Shown one piece after another: positions 1 through 11,286 of a stretch of DNA of 18,255 nt. The notes beneath the pieces were generated by a model that did no database searches, had not been told where the DNA came from, and saw only the letters and a list, made by a program, of their open reading frames with translations. A program made the position numbers and the translations under genes. Origin of the DNA: Dimargaris cristalligena (Eukaryota > Kickxellomycota > Dimargaritomycetes > Dimargaritales > Dimargaritaceae); the NCBI GenBank assembly GCA_027576995.1, contig JANBQC010000572.1, positions 1 to 18,255 of the forward strand. The letters run 5' to 3'. Within the stretch, counting starts at the first letter, position 1; every line of letters begins with the position of its first letter.

Positions 1-2
1 CG

Positions 3-3000
3 CCGTTTGTAGTACCCAAGGACACGATGGATGAACTGAGTGACTACCTGAATTCGTTTGGTCTGGAGGGTAGGTTAATCTAGGGCTTGCGTTCTAGTGA
101 GCTTTTATCAGTCTGGTGCATATAATAGCCTATTCACATATACCTTGCACCATTAAAGCACTTATATCCCAGAGTCACCACCGATCTACCTATATGTGGC
201 GCATGATATAAAGTGGCCAAATTTCTAACATGTCTATTATCTGTATGCCCATGGCCACTGTATCATTATACCTCAGATTTACCCCACACGCCCCAGAAGC
301 AAACAGGCAGCGGCTGCACCTCCGATGACAAACCATTTGGTAAGAATACCTATGCGGCTGGATGGACATAGTATTGCCATCATATGCCTCTCTAGTGCAT
401 TGGGATTGATCTTTCTACTATGTGTTCATTCGTCTGAAACATAGATCGAACCATTCGCCGCGGAGGAAAGTTATATAGCAGGCCGTCCGATGTCCCATTG
501 GCCAGTGTGCTCAGCTCCCCTATTTCACCAACTGGGACTCAAACAGACAGCCAGATGATGAGTCCTGGCCCCGACCATACAGCCGAATTGACGTTAGGGT
601 CAACCGATGTTGGCTCAGCTGAGAGTGACCCAACCTGGACGCCCGGGGCCTCTCGTTATTTACTCATCAGCTATACTGGAGGTAGCCAGGGATCCGATAA
701 GGTTTTGAATACCTTAGAAGTAAGTATCGGCCCTTCTGAGGTAACCCGTCGATGTAGATCCGCGGCTAATATTACTTCCCCCTGATCCGAGCCTACTCAG
801 TAATTGATATAGTATAGCTAATGTCAATTCGTCTATTTTCCCCAATTGCTGGGCACAGGGTTTAGGTGATGCCGCGGTCATCTGCAATCACGTTGCCACT
901 GCACCTGCTAGTACATTTCACCATATGCTAGTGGTATTTTTCGATATAAACCACGCTACGCAGGCTTCGGCTCTGTGGACTGGGCATAATGACGCCCAGT
1001 TCACTATGCGGGTGCACCATGTCTCTCACCGAGCGGCTAAGGCAAGCCACAGTTGATTACTAATATCTCCATATTGGTATATTTTGCCAATTTCACATTA
1101 AATTGAACGTAGCCTAGGTCATTAGTATTTGGCGAATGTCCATTAATCTATTCTTACACCCCAAAATATTATTTCGTATATTTGTTTTGACACTTAGTCC
1201 TACTGCAAGGGCGATTGCCAGTTCAGCGGATTGGCCCTCGACACGTGGATTGTGGACAGCGAGATTGCCACGGTCAATTTAAAAGTAAGTCATAGGGTAC
1301 ATTTATTTTCTAAAAAAGAATGTTCAGTTACATATACTTAGTAGGACTCACTACCTGCAAATACTGTGACATGAGTGTTGATAATGGTGCCACACTTTAA
1401 AATGATATCCTCATCGAGATCTCCATAAAATACTTACACTTGGACCATCACGAACACTATATATCGGGGTAGGAATTTATTGGTAGCCGGGGGCAGGTTA
1501 CTCACCCCGAGTATTTTCCGGAGCATCAACACCAGGTTCAGTTTGACGACTGCCGCTGGTCGAAAAATCTTCTGCTCCAGCTGGACCACTTTCTAAGCAC
1601 CTCTGGTCAGGTAGGTGCATCTATATTGTTGTTTATCATTCCCATACCTTCTCTGGGCTTACCCTTATTTCAATCACGCATGGCAACCTTCCTTCTCAAC
1701 CACACATACCCTATATATATATTGTAACGAATTAAAATGTATTAGAGCAAAGCACACGTTACCCTATGCACCCAAGATGAAGCGCTGTGGCTCACTTTAT
1801 ACCGCCGCCTTCCCACCGATACAGGTAATTTTACTCACTATAATACCCCCTTTTCGGCATCAGGGTTTATTTTTATCATATAGACCGAGTGTAGTTTATT
1901 AAAGCTCCATATCTTTTCAGACCTTCCCCTTCAGCCGAATATCCTCTGCTCCTATAATATGGCATCGCTCATACGCATATACAGCAATTGTATGGATAAC
2001 TAGTTTTACAAAAGTACCTGGGCCTACCGAGTGACTGCACCCATTTACTGGTCGAAGAAACTGTTGGGAAGGGGAGAGCCAAAGGTTATACCAACCATTA
2101 CCGACCCGAAAGCTACGATCCTTGGGCCGGGGGTTCGCTTGCTAGCCAGATTTGGCAGACTCGGACGAAGGACAGTCTCCACCGCCCACCTATCGAGAAC
2201 CAGGGGTCAATGATGTCAGGAAACTTACCTTCCCTACAGTACAGCCCTAAAAGTATCAGCTCATCGCCCACTATGGCGGGCCGGAATAGCCCGGAGTACC
2301 CGGTTGTTTCTTACAACCGCAATTTCATCGATTATGGACAGATCCTTGCAGGTAAATACCGAGGTCTGCCGAATGCCTGTATAAAAAATTAGATGTGCAA
2401 GCCTCCCTTAACGTCCATCAATCTAATTAGCCACAGCAGTGGACTTGAATAGGAGTAGCTACACCCTTTTAACATTCTTAATCGGCCAACAATTTGGTAC
2501 GTTGATGCATACGGGGCTGACCCTTTAATTATTTAGGGGAAGACACGCGGAGTACTTTTATGATCCGCAACATTCCAAACAAGTACACCCAGGTAGGCTC
2601 TTCCTTTACGCAAGGCAAATTACGTCGCTCGGTCAGTAATATACGTGATGATCCTTAATTCGCCTATTATTCCACCAGCTAACCCGCAAGCCCCATGTTC
2701 TAGTCGTATACTTAATTCCCAAGAAAATGATGATTGATTTGGTCAACGAGTCCCACTATCGTAAATTCGATTTCTTCTACTTGCGCATGGACTTCATCAA
2801 TCACTGCAACTGTGGATATGCGTTTATTAATTTCATTGATCCCAAGTAAGCACAATCACAATCGCTTAAACTTTTGCCTATGGAAATGGCCCGTAACCTG
2901 ATTTAGCATTAATACATGTTTGACATCGTATGTTATTTACCCTATCATTGCCGCTCCAAAGGTCCGTGGTGCCCTTTGCTAAACGCCTGGTTGGTCGAAA

Positions 3001-3553
3001 ATGGTAGGCTATGTATTATATATTAATGAATGACGGTCTGACTTGGCTCGCATTAGCCTATTTTCCTGATGAAATAGTTATAATTTCGGATAATGCATTT
3101 CTATTATTATTATCTGTCCACTGGATGCTTACTCTGGTAATCAAGGGAGAAATTCAACTCCGATAAAGTATGCAGTATCCGTTACGCCGATTACCAGGGT
3201 AAAGACCGACTAGTCGAACACTTCCGGAATTCCAAGTAAGTCAAATTGCGGGGTTAAATACCCAGGGTTTAGAGTATTCGGAGGTATTGTCACTTTAGGG
3301 TCAGAATATTGCTTTTTGTTTGGCATATCACCTATTATAGCCCCATTAACTTGATCGAGAGTTGCCTGTCTATTTTGGGGGGAATATGATTGAACATTTT
3401 AGCGTGATGCTCATGGATCCCTCCTATCGCCCCAAGGCGTACTTTTCGTCGGGTTCATTAGTTGGGTACGAACAACCATTTCCCGAACCCACTATTCAGC
3501 TTTCCCTTGGAAAATTCCATGACACAATGGCCCTGCGGGCCTGCCTCCCGTAA
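3..3553 (+). CDS. Mei2-like RNA-binding protein, 3' part (12 exons, 5' end outside window)
   Basis: Mei2-family proteins bind RNA through RRMs and promote meiosis or development. Exons I joined with matching phases: 3-69, 445-719, 859-1041, 1198-1284, 1497-1610, 1746-1824, 2004-2351, 2537-2592, 2724-2845, 2962-3003, 3146-3235, 3403-3553 (TAA). This gives about 537 residues. Exons 2-3 encode an RRM-like fold (LLISYTGG, then HMLVVFFDINHATQA as an RNP1-like strand). Exon 7 is a Ser/Pro-rich linker. Exons 8-12 encode the diagnostic C-terminal Mei2 RRM: RNP2-like MIRNIPNKYTQ, RNP1 NCGYAFINFIDP, then the family tail (VPFAKRLVGRKWEKFNSDKV, LVEHFRNS, EQPFPEP). The family match to this last domain is very strong. 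The rest is supported by open frames and phases only. Oddities are a GC-AG intron at 1042, AAG acceptors at 2723 and 3145, and a 42-nt exon. The start codon is upstream of the window. Confidence 0.9.
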
Positions 3554-4221
3554 ATACGTGGTTATGAGCGAAATGTGTAATAAACTCAGCTACGCGAAAC
3601 GGCCTTACGCTCCAGGCTTTAAGCACCTCGTTCATCCCCACCATGGTACTGCAGTTCCATTCGCAAACCTGGGCTTTTCATTTATAACTAAATATACCTT
3701 GTCAATGACGTTCCTCGGTTGGGAATGTATTCTCGGAGGCTTCAATTACAGTGTTATCTCAGAAACAATAACAGAGTGATTTTAAAATATATGACAGTTG
3801 CCATGTTTTGGGCGCACAACTTCCTATGAAATTGTTGTGTATGGGGGGGGTCAGGTGAATAACAACTGCATGCGAATAGAGGTGGATAGACTAGGTAGTT
3901 TTATGCTACTGTGGCCTATAAATGGGAAATATTTCAAAGCTTGGCACGGCTAGTTGTACGTTGCCATTTAAAGTTCTTCCTTTTTCTGCTGTTTTATTTA
4001 GACACTCCTTCCCCATTATTTAAAGCCCATATTCATCATTCCACTCATTTGCTCAACTATTCCCGCTTGCTTCCGTTTACTATTAGCCCCATTTATTTCC
4101 ATACCAGCTAGACCCTTTGTTGCTGCTCACAACCCTTACCGGACTTAAGTGATAACCGTAGTTCAGAGTTGCATTCCATTTGCCAAGCCACATTCATTTG
4201 CATCCGCCTAGAGTTCTCCCA
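3554..4221. other. Intergenic region between the Mei2-like gene and Vps60
   Basis: This holds the 3' flank of the Mei2-like gene and the promoter of the next gene, both on the plus strand. I see no convincing ORF: the open frames at 3462-3779 and 3911-4111 have no family resemblance. A G8 run lies at 3843-3850. A pyrimidine-rich stretch with TTTAAA and TTATTTA boxes at about 3966-4110 is the likeliest core promoter of Vps60, but no canonical TATA box is clear. Confidence 0.5.
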
Positions 4222-7066
4222 ATGTACCGCATCTTCGGCACCTCCAAGAAGCCGGCTGCCAAGGCCACATTAGATGGCGCCATCACGTCGGTAAGTGTCC
4301 GCCATACCAGCGTAGAAGGGGAACCCGGGTCTAATATACACTTATAGACGCTCTAAAGACAAATGCGCTGCTGTGAGCATTGCCTGACTTTATACTTGTA
4401 CACAGTGACGGCCTGTAGACCCATTTCATGACCAAAGTGTAGCTTGCCTACTGTTACCGTCGGTATTTACTGACTTAGACAGTTAAGTGACATATCCTCG
4501 GGCCTATGTCACTACCCCTCCCCCCTAAATATAACAATAATAATAAAGCGAGTAAATATCAATTACATATGTAAATATATATATATATATATTCATCCCA
4601 ACAGACCGATGGCCGGGTCGATTCTGTCGAAGTTAAAATTCGCAAGCTCGAGGGTGAACTGACCCGATACCGCGATCAGATGCGGACCATGCGTGACGGC
4701 CCAGCCAAAGTAAGATTGTAGTGAACCAATCCCGAACGATCTGGTTGCGGGAAATGGTCCGGGAGGCGATAGAATGTGTGGGTTCTGTCTTCGGGTTCTA
4801 TACCTGTAGTTAAAAGTGGAAGTGGGACATTATATAATCAATTGGATAGGCCAAGGGGTGGCCAGGAATCTGAAATTACAAATAATATTCCGGTTCTGCT
4901 TAACCCCGAAAAATCATTAACGCCTCTTGGATTATCCATCTGCCCTTTTATATTTACCTATGCTCCCTCTTTCCCAGAATTCGATCAAAAACCGAGCTAT
5001 AACCGTACTCAAACAAAAGAAGCTGTAAGCAAAAATATTCTCTATATATATATCGAACACCGGATTTTTAGATATTATGTTTAAATGTTCGTTTTTATGC
5101 ATGTATACCAGTTAAGCAATGGCTCACAAATGTCATTTGGGCCAAATCCAGCTCATTATAGTATTTATGTGTTTTACGTTTTTGTTTATCGAACACTAAT
5201 CATTATTGTAATAACTTCTTGTATATATTTGCTCATTCACCACCGCGCCCTTGTACAAAGTTATGAGACTCAGCGGGACCAACTGCAACAACAAATCTTC
5301 AATATGGAGCAGGCCCAGTTCGCCACGGATAACATTCGAAATACCATGACGACTTTCGAGGCGATGCAGGAGAGCAACAAGGCCCTCAAAAAGCAGTACA
5401 AGAATATCGATATCGACAAAATCGAGGTAATCTATCGGGGTTATATTCCCCATATTTTGATCTATATACCCATAAATACATCTATACCATCAGGAATGGG
5501 CACTGGCCTGGCATTTATTCAGTCCTTTGCGTCAGAGATGTGCACATGCTAATCTACTATAACTATATGGCTTTGACATACGTTATTTCGAACACCCCAA
5601 TGTTGGTACTTTGGGCATTATCATCAATTTTTGACCGATCCATGTTACCCAACTGCACTAGCAAATGCAAGATGAAATGGCCGACCTCATGGAGCAGGCC
5701 AACGAGGTTCAAGAAACCATCGGCCGGAGCTACAGCATACCCGATGATATCGATGAAACGGATCTGGAAGCCGGTAAGATGCAAATGTGACCAGGCCACG
5801 GGCCGATAATGTTTGACTTTGGCTAGGTATCGAAGGGATACCAATTCATACGGAGTTTCGGGATAGGCTCATCGGTGGACGGTCAAGGGACATGTCTTAG
5901 GTGAATTAGCTACCCTCTCATCCAGCATGGCCACCCCCCATTGTCCCCTACACCTTGGTTAATATTTCGTTTTACTAATCTATTTTATTTTTATAGTGTT
6001 TTTGATTCAATGGGCTATTCTACATCGGCCAACACAACTGCTGTCCCCTCTCGTTTTCGCAACTACTCTTTGACACCTGTTTTGTTGCTCGGCTAACAGA
6101 ACTGGACGCCCTGGGCGATGAGCTAGATCTAGGGGGCTCGGAAATCCCCTCGTATTTGCAAACCAACGTCGAAATGCCCGATTTGCTCCCGGAAACCAGC
6201 GAGCCCTTGCCACAGGTAAGTAAAGTCCACCCTCCTCCAATCGGCGGGGCCCATGATTGACCTTACCGATTGACTTCGCTTGACTGTTGAGTTAGTTCTT
6301 TGTCAAACGCAGCGGGCAACTTTACCTAGATTGATGCCCCGCCCGTGTACCATCCTTTATTTTGAGCCAACGGGATGTCCTATTTCTTTGCCCCTCTCTC
6401 CCTTACCATACTCCCGTCCTCCCCTAAACGATGGATGTTTTAATACAAGGGTGCTGGGGGGGGGACGATAATACTTTTTGGGTTAAAGTGCTGATGCCCC
6501 GGCCGAGTGGGGAGAGCCCTTCCTTTTTATTCGGCTGTATATCCACCAGCCCGCTGGTGCTGGCGTCACCGTGCCCCTGCATAAAGACGACACCGCCACG
6601 CTACATTATTAGTGCCAAGCCAATAGTAAAAAAATGGTGGAGCGGTGAGAGAGATTATAGAGTATAGTGGTCTATTTTTATATTCCCCCCCGTGTATTCA
6701 TGTATCACATCTATACACGGGGTACTCTCATACTAAAATGCTTAATGATCTGGCTTAAGGGTTTTCTCTATCCAGCCGGCAATCGTTATCATTCTGTATA
6801 CTATTTCTATGCTGGCTTAGTTATATGGACCTTCTACTGGCTGTTGTCTCTTTCACTGCTTCACCCACTCGCCCTTCTCTTGCTAACCCGGGGCTTGCGA
6901 CCTGCTTTTTTTGTATGTATTGTAAGTATGGACCTGGTTGGACCAATACCCGGAACTCATACCCTGAATTTAATTTGACCCCCTCTAATTTCATCGGATC
7001 CGTCCCTAGACTGCCGAAATGGCCCATCCTGAACGCCCTACGGCCGAGGGGCCGGTCAAATTGTAA
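4222..7066 (+). CDS. VPS60: ESCRT-III subunit Vps60 / CHMP5 (complete, 7 exons)
   Basis: Vps60/CHMP5 is a late-acting, Snf7-fold ESCRT-III protein on endosomes. It binds Vta1/LIP5 and so stimulates the Vps4 ATPase during multivesicular body sorting. Exons: 4222-4290, 4605-4709, 4978-5024, 5261-5426, 5662-5773, 6100-6215, 7010-7066. Phases agree and the product is 223 residues, against 219 in human CHMP5. It starts [11 protein letters not shown], like the conserved basic N-terminus of the family. The helical core (about 24-150) contains [40 protein letters not shown] and [14 protein letters not shown]. The acidic C-terminus has [18 protein letters not shown] and [15 protein letters not shown], matching the CHMP5 segment that binds LIP5/Vta1. 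The context CCCAATG and family alignment fix the start. Exons 1-6 are near certain. Exon 7, after a 794-nt intron, is the weakest part because it lacks the usual DEFGLP-type ending. Confidence 0.95.
4575..4592. repeat. (AT)9 microsatellite in Vps60 intron 1
   Basis: Nine AT units lie 12 nt before the acceptor of intron 1 (AACAG, ending at 4604). The position is within the tract usually occupied by pyrimidines, so length changes could affect splicing. That effect is inference. Confidence 0.9.
6216..7009 (+). other. Vps60 intron 6 (794 nt, unusually long)
   Basis: The donor is CAG|GTAAGT at 6216 and the proposed acceptor is CCCTAG ending at 7009, with TAATTT upstream as a possible branch site. 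The other introns of this gene are 235-326 nt or less. The intron carries a G9 run at 6456-6464 and random open frames without family resemblance. If it is retained, translation adds 14 residues and stops at TGA 6258-6260. Confidence 0.6.
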
Positions 7067-8470
7067 CCCACTAGGGACATGTCCATTGCCTGTCCATTAA
7101 ATGACTTCTCTCCCCTGACCGCCACATTCCGCTTTATCCACTGACATTCGCTAAGATCAGACTCTTCGTGGTGGCCTTTATACTCCAGCGCACCTGCGGC
7201 TAATAGACACAATCAGTAGCCTCATTTTCGACTATAGAATGTACCTCCAACCAGCGGGCTGTTGGTGATAAGGGGAGAGGGAGCCGAATTTACAACACAT
7301 TGCTCCAGCTACCATGTCAATTACCCAAATTTACCATCGGGTGGTATCCTAACGCCTATTACATAAACTGCACTGGTATACAAATCAAGGAACTATTAAA
7401 TACATGCTATATATCCTCAGGAGTATTCAGAAAAAATACCAACATAGTTAACCACGGCATAGACGTGGGTTGGCAAATTATCGACAACAAGTAACCATCT
7501 CGGATTAACTTGAACTCGGCCGTACTGCTATTTAACCGGGGGATCGTTTAAACACGACCCACCATAACATTGGGGCCATCATGAATTCAGATAAGGGACT
7601 ATAAGTCATTTAATTGATATGATAATTATGCTTGGACAAGGACATATATGGTGGAAAATTGAGGGAGGGGGGAATTTAGATTTTGGGGAGAAAAACGAAG
7701 TGAACAGACTAGGGATGTTGGGCATGGGTGGCAACATGAAATTATAGACAGACTAAATACACATGATGGGGTTCTGCCCGAAGGCGGGTGATAATTGATA
7801 AAGTACATATGAATATGAGGCCGGATGGCCCGAAATGAACAACAATTTTTCTCTTTTTAGGGGGGAGGGGGGGTATAGTGGGATAAATGAAGGGGTTGAC
7901 TAGGTGAGGTTGGTTGGCCAAACAAGTGGGGCGGTTGGGCAGAAGGAAAAGAGGAGGGGAAATGGTGCGGATAGGCAACTGCAGACCCAACTAGACACGA
8001 CTATTAAGCGCATTGGCCCGTGTCAAGATGGGCTACAATTAGCATGTCACCCCCGTCCAAATACCCTGGTTAACCTGGATGCCTATGGATACCTGCTGGC
8101 CGACCCGGTTAGGCAAAATATTACAAATATGCGGGGTGAATAAAACATAATCAGGGATGTGAAAGGCGCGGAGAAACGCCTGGAGTCTCGAGGAAACCAA
8201 CTGGCCATTCGAAGGACGAAGGGAAGGGGGAGCGTGGTCAATGATACAGCGGGTAATGCTTAGAGCTCCTCCGCCGCCCCTTCTATTTTCTTCGAATACA
8301 TAAAACCAAGGGTCGTGTATAGTGTTGGAACTAAAGTGTATGGTATGCGAGTAATCTAGTATTCATCTACGCCTGAATTAAGGAAGGGAAAACGCGATTG
8401 GGGCATAAGAGATTCGGCCGGTCCTCGATTCCGCCGTCAAATATGGACATACACATCCAACAGACGGTAC
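7067..8470. other. Convergent intergenic space between Vps60 and the zinc-finger gene
   Basis: Both flanking genes end here, so the region should hold two 3' UTRs and no required promoter. The plus strand is purine-rich at about 7650-7960, with several G runs. Two open frames, 7300-7494 and 7904-8143 on the plus strand, have natural-looking composition but no start context, splice partners or family resemblance that I recognise. I do not call them genes. Confidence 0.5.
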
Positions 8471-10264
8471 CTAGTGCCCCTCGGGGGCCAAGGGGTGCCG
8501 CAGACCGGAGGGGTGGTAGTAAGGAGAGCCGGCGGCCATTAGCATTGACGATGAGGAGTAGTGGGGGTGATGGCGGTGGGAGGGGGTGGGGTGTAGCGGG
8601 GCACCAGCGGCAGGAGCTCCCGGAACTAAAGTGTAGTCCGGGTTACTGGGGCGAGTGGAGGTTAGGGTAGGGGTTAGATGCTGTTGGGAATAGTAGCGGG
8701 TAGCTGCGGGTGAGTAGCCGGGGGTGCTGGGCGTATAACCGCCGGTATGGTCGGCCGAGTTCTCCAGGCTGTAGACCCGCTTACGGTGACCATTCCCCGT
8801 TAGGCCAGGCTCGGCGGCAGGTACCGATGAGAGATAGGGCACGGAGGGGGTGTCGACGGGGGCAGCGGTGTAGGCCGTGGGCGGGTAACTGGGGTAGCCG
8901 ACGGCTGGGCGGGGGTGTAAGGCCAAATCGGAGGGGTAGCGGGGCCGGCGGGGGTCGGTGGCCCCGAGGTCCTTGGCCATGGTGTGCGCATGGGAGAGCG
9001 GGCTGTGGGCAGTTGGATAGGCACTTCCCGAGAGGGAGGGCTGGCTCTGTAGCTTGGCGAAGGGCGGGGATGTCCGTTCGAAGCCCGAATTGGATCGCTG
9101 TACTAGGCTGGGACCCGGGATGGGAAGGGGGCCAGCACGGGGTTTTAGTACGCTGGGGTCAAACACAGTGGACGGCTTAGTCTGGTAGGGGTTGGGGGCG
9201 ATGTCCGCCCTTACGGGGTTGGGCTCCAAACAGGTCAGTGTCGGCCGCGTGGTATTTCCGGGTAGGGTATGCGAGCGGCGACCCTTGCCCTGCACGACAC
9301 TGGCCAATAGAGGGTTGCTGGCGATGGGGTGGGGACCACTCGACAGGCTGAATGACCGGCGGCCGGGGGTTTGGGGATCCTCGCCGGGGGACAATTTGTC
9401 CTCGGCGCCCTCCAGCTCGGATAGAGAAGCGGGCTCATCGAGGGCCATCATTGAACTTGAGCCATCTTCGGGCCGATTAGCCCCAGGCGTTAAGGTAAGT
9501 GTGACCGCACGGGGACGGGACCGGGGTTTCGTGGGGGAGGGGAAAGGATGGTCACCTGCGGCTGCGGAGGCACTGGATGGGTGCACAAGCTCACTCGTGA
9601 TGGGGCGCAGAATAAGGGTGGAGTTCTTTAGATCACTGGGCTGGATACAGAAACGGCTTAGGCGGCGGGCCTGGGGGTCGCCGTCCCCCTCGGCCCCGAA
9701 GAAACGTGGAGTGGTTTCCGGCTTGGCCAAGCTGCGCCGGCCCCGCACACGGGTGCTGGCGTTGGCAATGGTGGAAATATTGGATTGTTTGCCGTCGCGC
9801 TGGTGGGTCTGGGTATGCTGCATCATATTGTCGAAGCGGCTGAAGATGCGATTGCAGCCCGGGATAATACACTGGAATGGCTTCTCGCCGGTGTGTTTAC
9901 GGGAGTGGCGGGCCAAGTGTTCACTTCGGGTGAAGACCATGTTACAGCTAGGGAAGGGGCATTGGAATACCTTGCCCTTGCCGGGGATCACAGTGGCCAG
10001 GGCACTTCCATGCGCGCTAAAGTGGCTGGCGGCAGCGTCGGCAGTCTTCGGACTTGGGGCCCGGGAAGACGTGGTGGTGCTCGGCGTCCGAGGGGGCTCG
10101 GGAGACCCGGTGGCCGACATGGACGATAGGCGTAGACGACGGAGAAGAGGTGACGTTGAGGTATTGATATGGGTGGATGTGGAGTTAAGCTGGTCGACCA
10201 AAGGAGTGGTTAAGGTCGGGAGAGTATCGGCGCGAGGCCTAGGGAAGGGGCAGGGAAGTTCCAT
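8471..10264 (-). CDS. Two-finger C2H2 transcription factor, Msn2/Usv1-like (597 aa, intronless)
   Basis: This is a probable nuclear DNA-binding regulator. Two adjacent fingers lie near the N-terminus: residues 102-124 (CPFPSC...[14 protein letters not shown]) and 132-154 (CIIPGC...[14 protein letters not shown]), joined by the canonical linker TGEKPF. Helix positions -1, 3 and 6 are R-H-R in finger 1 and R-N-Q in finger 2. These equal the Msn2/Msn4 fingers that read the stress element AGGGG/CCCCT, and related fingers occur in Usv1 and Rgm1, so STRE-type binding is a reasonable inference. The remaining 440 residues are Ser/Pro-rich and low in order, with SP/TP sites and a basic patch ([12 protein letters not shown]). 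No activation domain is recognisable by family. The ATG at 10264 has the context ACCATGG, and an in-frame TAG stands two codons upstream. A second ATG at residue 49 is possible. The stop is TAG at 8471-8473. Codon third positions are GC-rich, which creates long antisense open frames. Confidence 0.93.
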   Translation of the reverse strand: MELPCPFPRPRADTLPTLTTPLVDQLNSTSTHINTSTSPLLRRLRLSSMSATGSPEPPRTPSTTTSSRAPSPKTADAAASHFSAHGSALATVIPGKGKVFQCPFPSCNMVFTRSEHLARHSRKHTGEKPFQCIIPGCNRIFSRFDNMMQHTQTHQRDGKQSNISTIANASTRVRGRRSLAKPETTPRFFGAEGDGDPQARRLSRFCIQPSDLKNSTLILRPITSELVHPSSASAAAGDHPFPSPTKPRSRPRAVTLTLTPGANRPEDGSSSMMALDEPASLSELEGAEDKLSPGEDPQTPGRRSFSLSSGPHPIASNPLLASVVQGKGRRSHTLPGNTTRPTLTCLEPNPVRADIAPNPYQTKPSTVFDPSVLKPRAGPLPIPGPSLVQRSNSGFERTSPPFAKLQSQPSLSGSAYPTAHSPLSHAHTMAKDLGATDPRRPRYPSDLALHPRPAVGYPSYPPTAYTAAPVDTPSVPYLSSVPAAEPGLTGNGHRKRVYSLENSADHTGGYTPSTPGYSPAATRYYSQQHLTPTLTSTRPSNPDYTLVPGAPAAGAPLHPTPSHRHHPHYSSSSMLMAAGSPYYHPSGLRHPLAPEGH

Positions 10265-10842
10265 GGTCTAGGGATTTTCTCGATATGAATAAAAAAAATT
10301 ACAGATGGAGGGAGAAGGAGAGAGAGAGATAGTTGAAGGAAAAGGGGGGGGGAATCAAGAGTATATATATATATATATATATCGAAGTAGAATATTATAA
10401 CTTGGGAGAGAGGTAGTGCAAAAAATATGAAGGGATATGTCAAGAGCACTGAGGCCAAGTAGGGATGGAGAGTAAGCAAGCGTAATATATATAGAAGGAA
10501 AAAAAAGGATGGGTATGTTAGTACAGAGCAATATATAGACGAAAGGTGGTCAGACTGAGAGGTGAAGGGGGGGTGGTCGGGTATTTATACGGAGTGGGAA
10601 GTCAAAGAAGTAGCCACCGCGGAGTCTGGAGAGGGAAAGGGGGGTGCCTGGAATAATGGGGAGGGGGGAGGACAAGGACGGGGAGGGCAATAAGGCCAAG
10701 GCACCCTGCTGATTGAACATCCAAAAGAGGAATTTAGGGGGGCTGATCGCAGGACCAGCGGTCACTGTAAGGTAAGGGGAATAACAGGGTAGGAGGAGGA
10801 CAAAGGCGCCTGGGCGTGAGTACACTCGAAGGGGGGCAATAA
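10265..10842 (-). promoter_or_regulatory. Pyrimidine-rich, CCCCT-rich promoter/leader of the zinc-finger gene
   Basis: Read on the gene strand, this region is strongly pyrimidine-rich with CT tracts, typical of fungal promoters and leaders. It contains at least seven CCCCT motifs (plus-strand AGGGG at about 10343, 10564, 10633, 10660, 10735, 10775 and 10830). A (TA)n run at 10362-10382 could serve as a TATA-like region about 100 bp upstream of the ATG. No ORF here resembles a gene; the open frames at 10210-10479 and 10550-10825 are CT-rich chance frames. Confidence 0.5.
10362..10382. repeat. (TA)10 microsatellite
   Basis: An uninterrupted TA run just upstream of the zinc-finger start codon, within its promoter region. 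Confidence 0.9.
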
Positions 10843-11284
10843 TTACGCAGCACTAGGCCGCGCTATACTCCCAAACGAGCGGTACGCTGGGAACTAGTCC
10901 AAGTAGAGTGTAATAAATGGCCGGGCTGAATGACGCGCAATAGTAGCAAGCAGAGCTATCCCTCACCCACTTTATGTTTAGCGAATACTAACCAAAAATG
11001 AAATAAGCATGGTCACTAACGGATATACGAATATAAAATATACACTCACCAGTTGATAGGTTCGGCTAGTCGGGGGTTTCAAGGCAGTTGGTCCAAGTTT
11101 GGGGTGAAGCACGGGAGGGGAATGCAGAGTGAGGGCCGACGAGCGATAATCTGAACCTCGCGAATACAATAAATAAGGAGAGGTAGATGGATATAGAGGG
11201 GAATCGGAAGGCCGGCGGCTATTGGAGAGTGAGGGCCACAGATGTGCCCTGCAAAAACCACTGGCGGAGCAACGACTGAGTGGG
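10843..11284 (-). CDS. Last two exons of an unidentified Ser/Pro-rich protein
   Basis: I do not recognise the protein. On the minus strand an exon-like block at 11284-11050 reads as Ser/Pro-rich sequence with natural codon use (SNSRRPSDSPLYPSTSPYLL, then TALKPPTSRTYQL). It ends at an excellent donor, CTG|GTGAGT, in phase 0. A 156-nt intron leads to TTGGACTAG, then the block 10893-10843 (FPAYRSFGSIARPSAA and TAA), in matching phase. The first block may start at 11284 (CTTCAG) or 11248 (TTTTTGCAG). Both leave the same phase and need an upstream exon ending in phase 2. The sequence is low-complexity, as in many fungal regulators, so no function is assigned. It is most likely the C-terminus of the gene whose other fragments lie at 11660-14063. 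Confidence 0.4.
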
Positions 11285-11286
11285 CT

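Noticed and set aside
1919..1920. Acceptor CTTTTCAG as the start of the next Mei2-like exon
   Set aside because: In the required phase the frame meets TAG at 2001-2003 with no usable donor between. The acceptor at 2003 joins in phase to a long open exon instead.
3462..3779. 105-codon plus-strand open frame
   Set aside because: It overlaps the last Mei2-like exon in another frame and continues into its 3' flank, with no family resemblance.
5196..5453. Minus-strand open frame across Vps60 exon 4
   Set aside because: It is the shadow of a well-conserved exon on the plus strand.
9192..10271. 359-codon plus-strand open frame
   Set aside because: It lies antisense to the zinc-finger gene. GC-rich third codon positions explain the lack of stops, and the product is Arg/Gly/Trp-rich with no recognisable domain.
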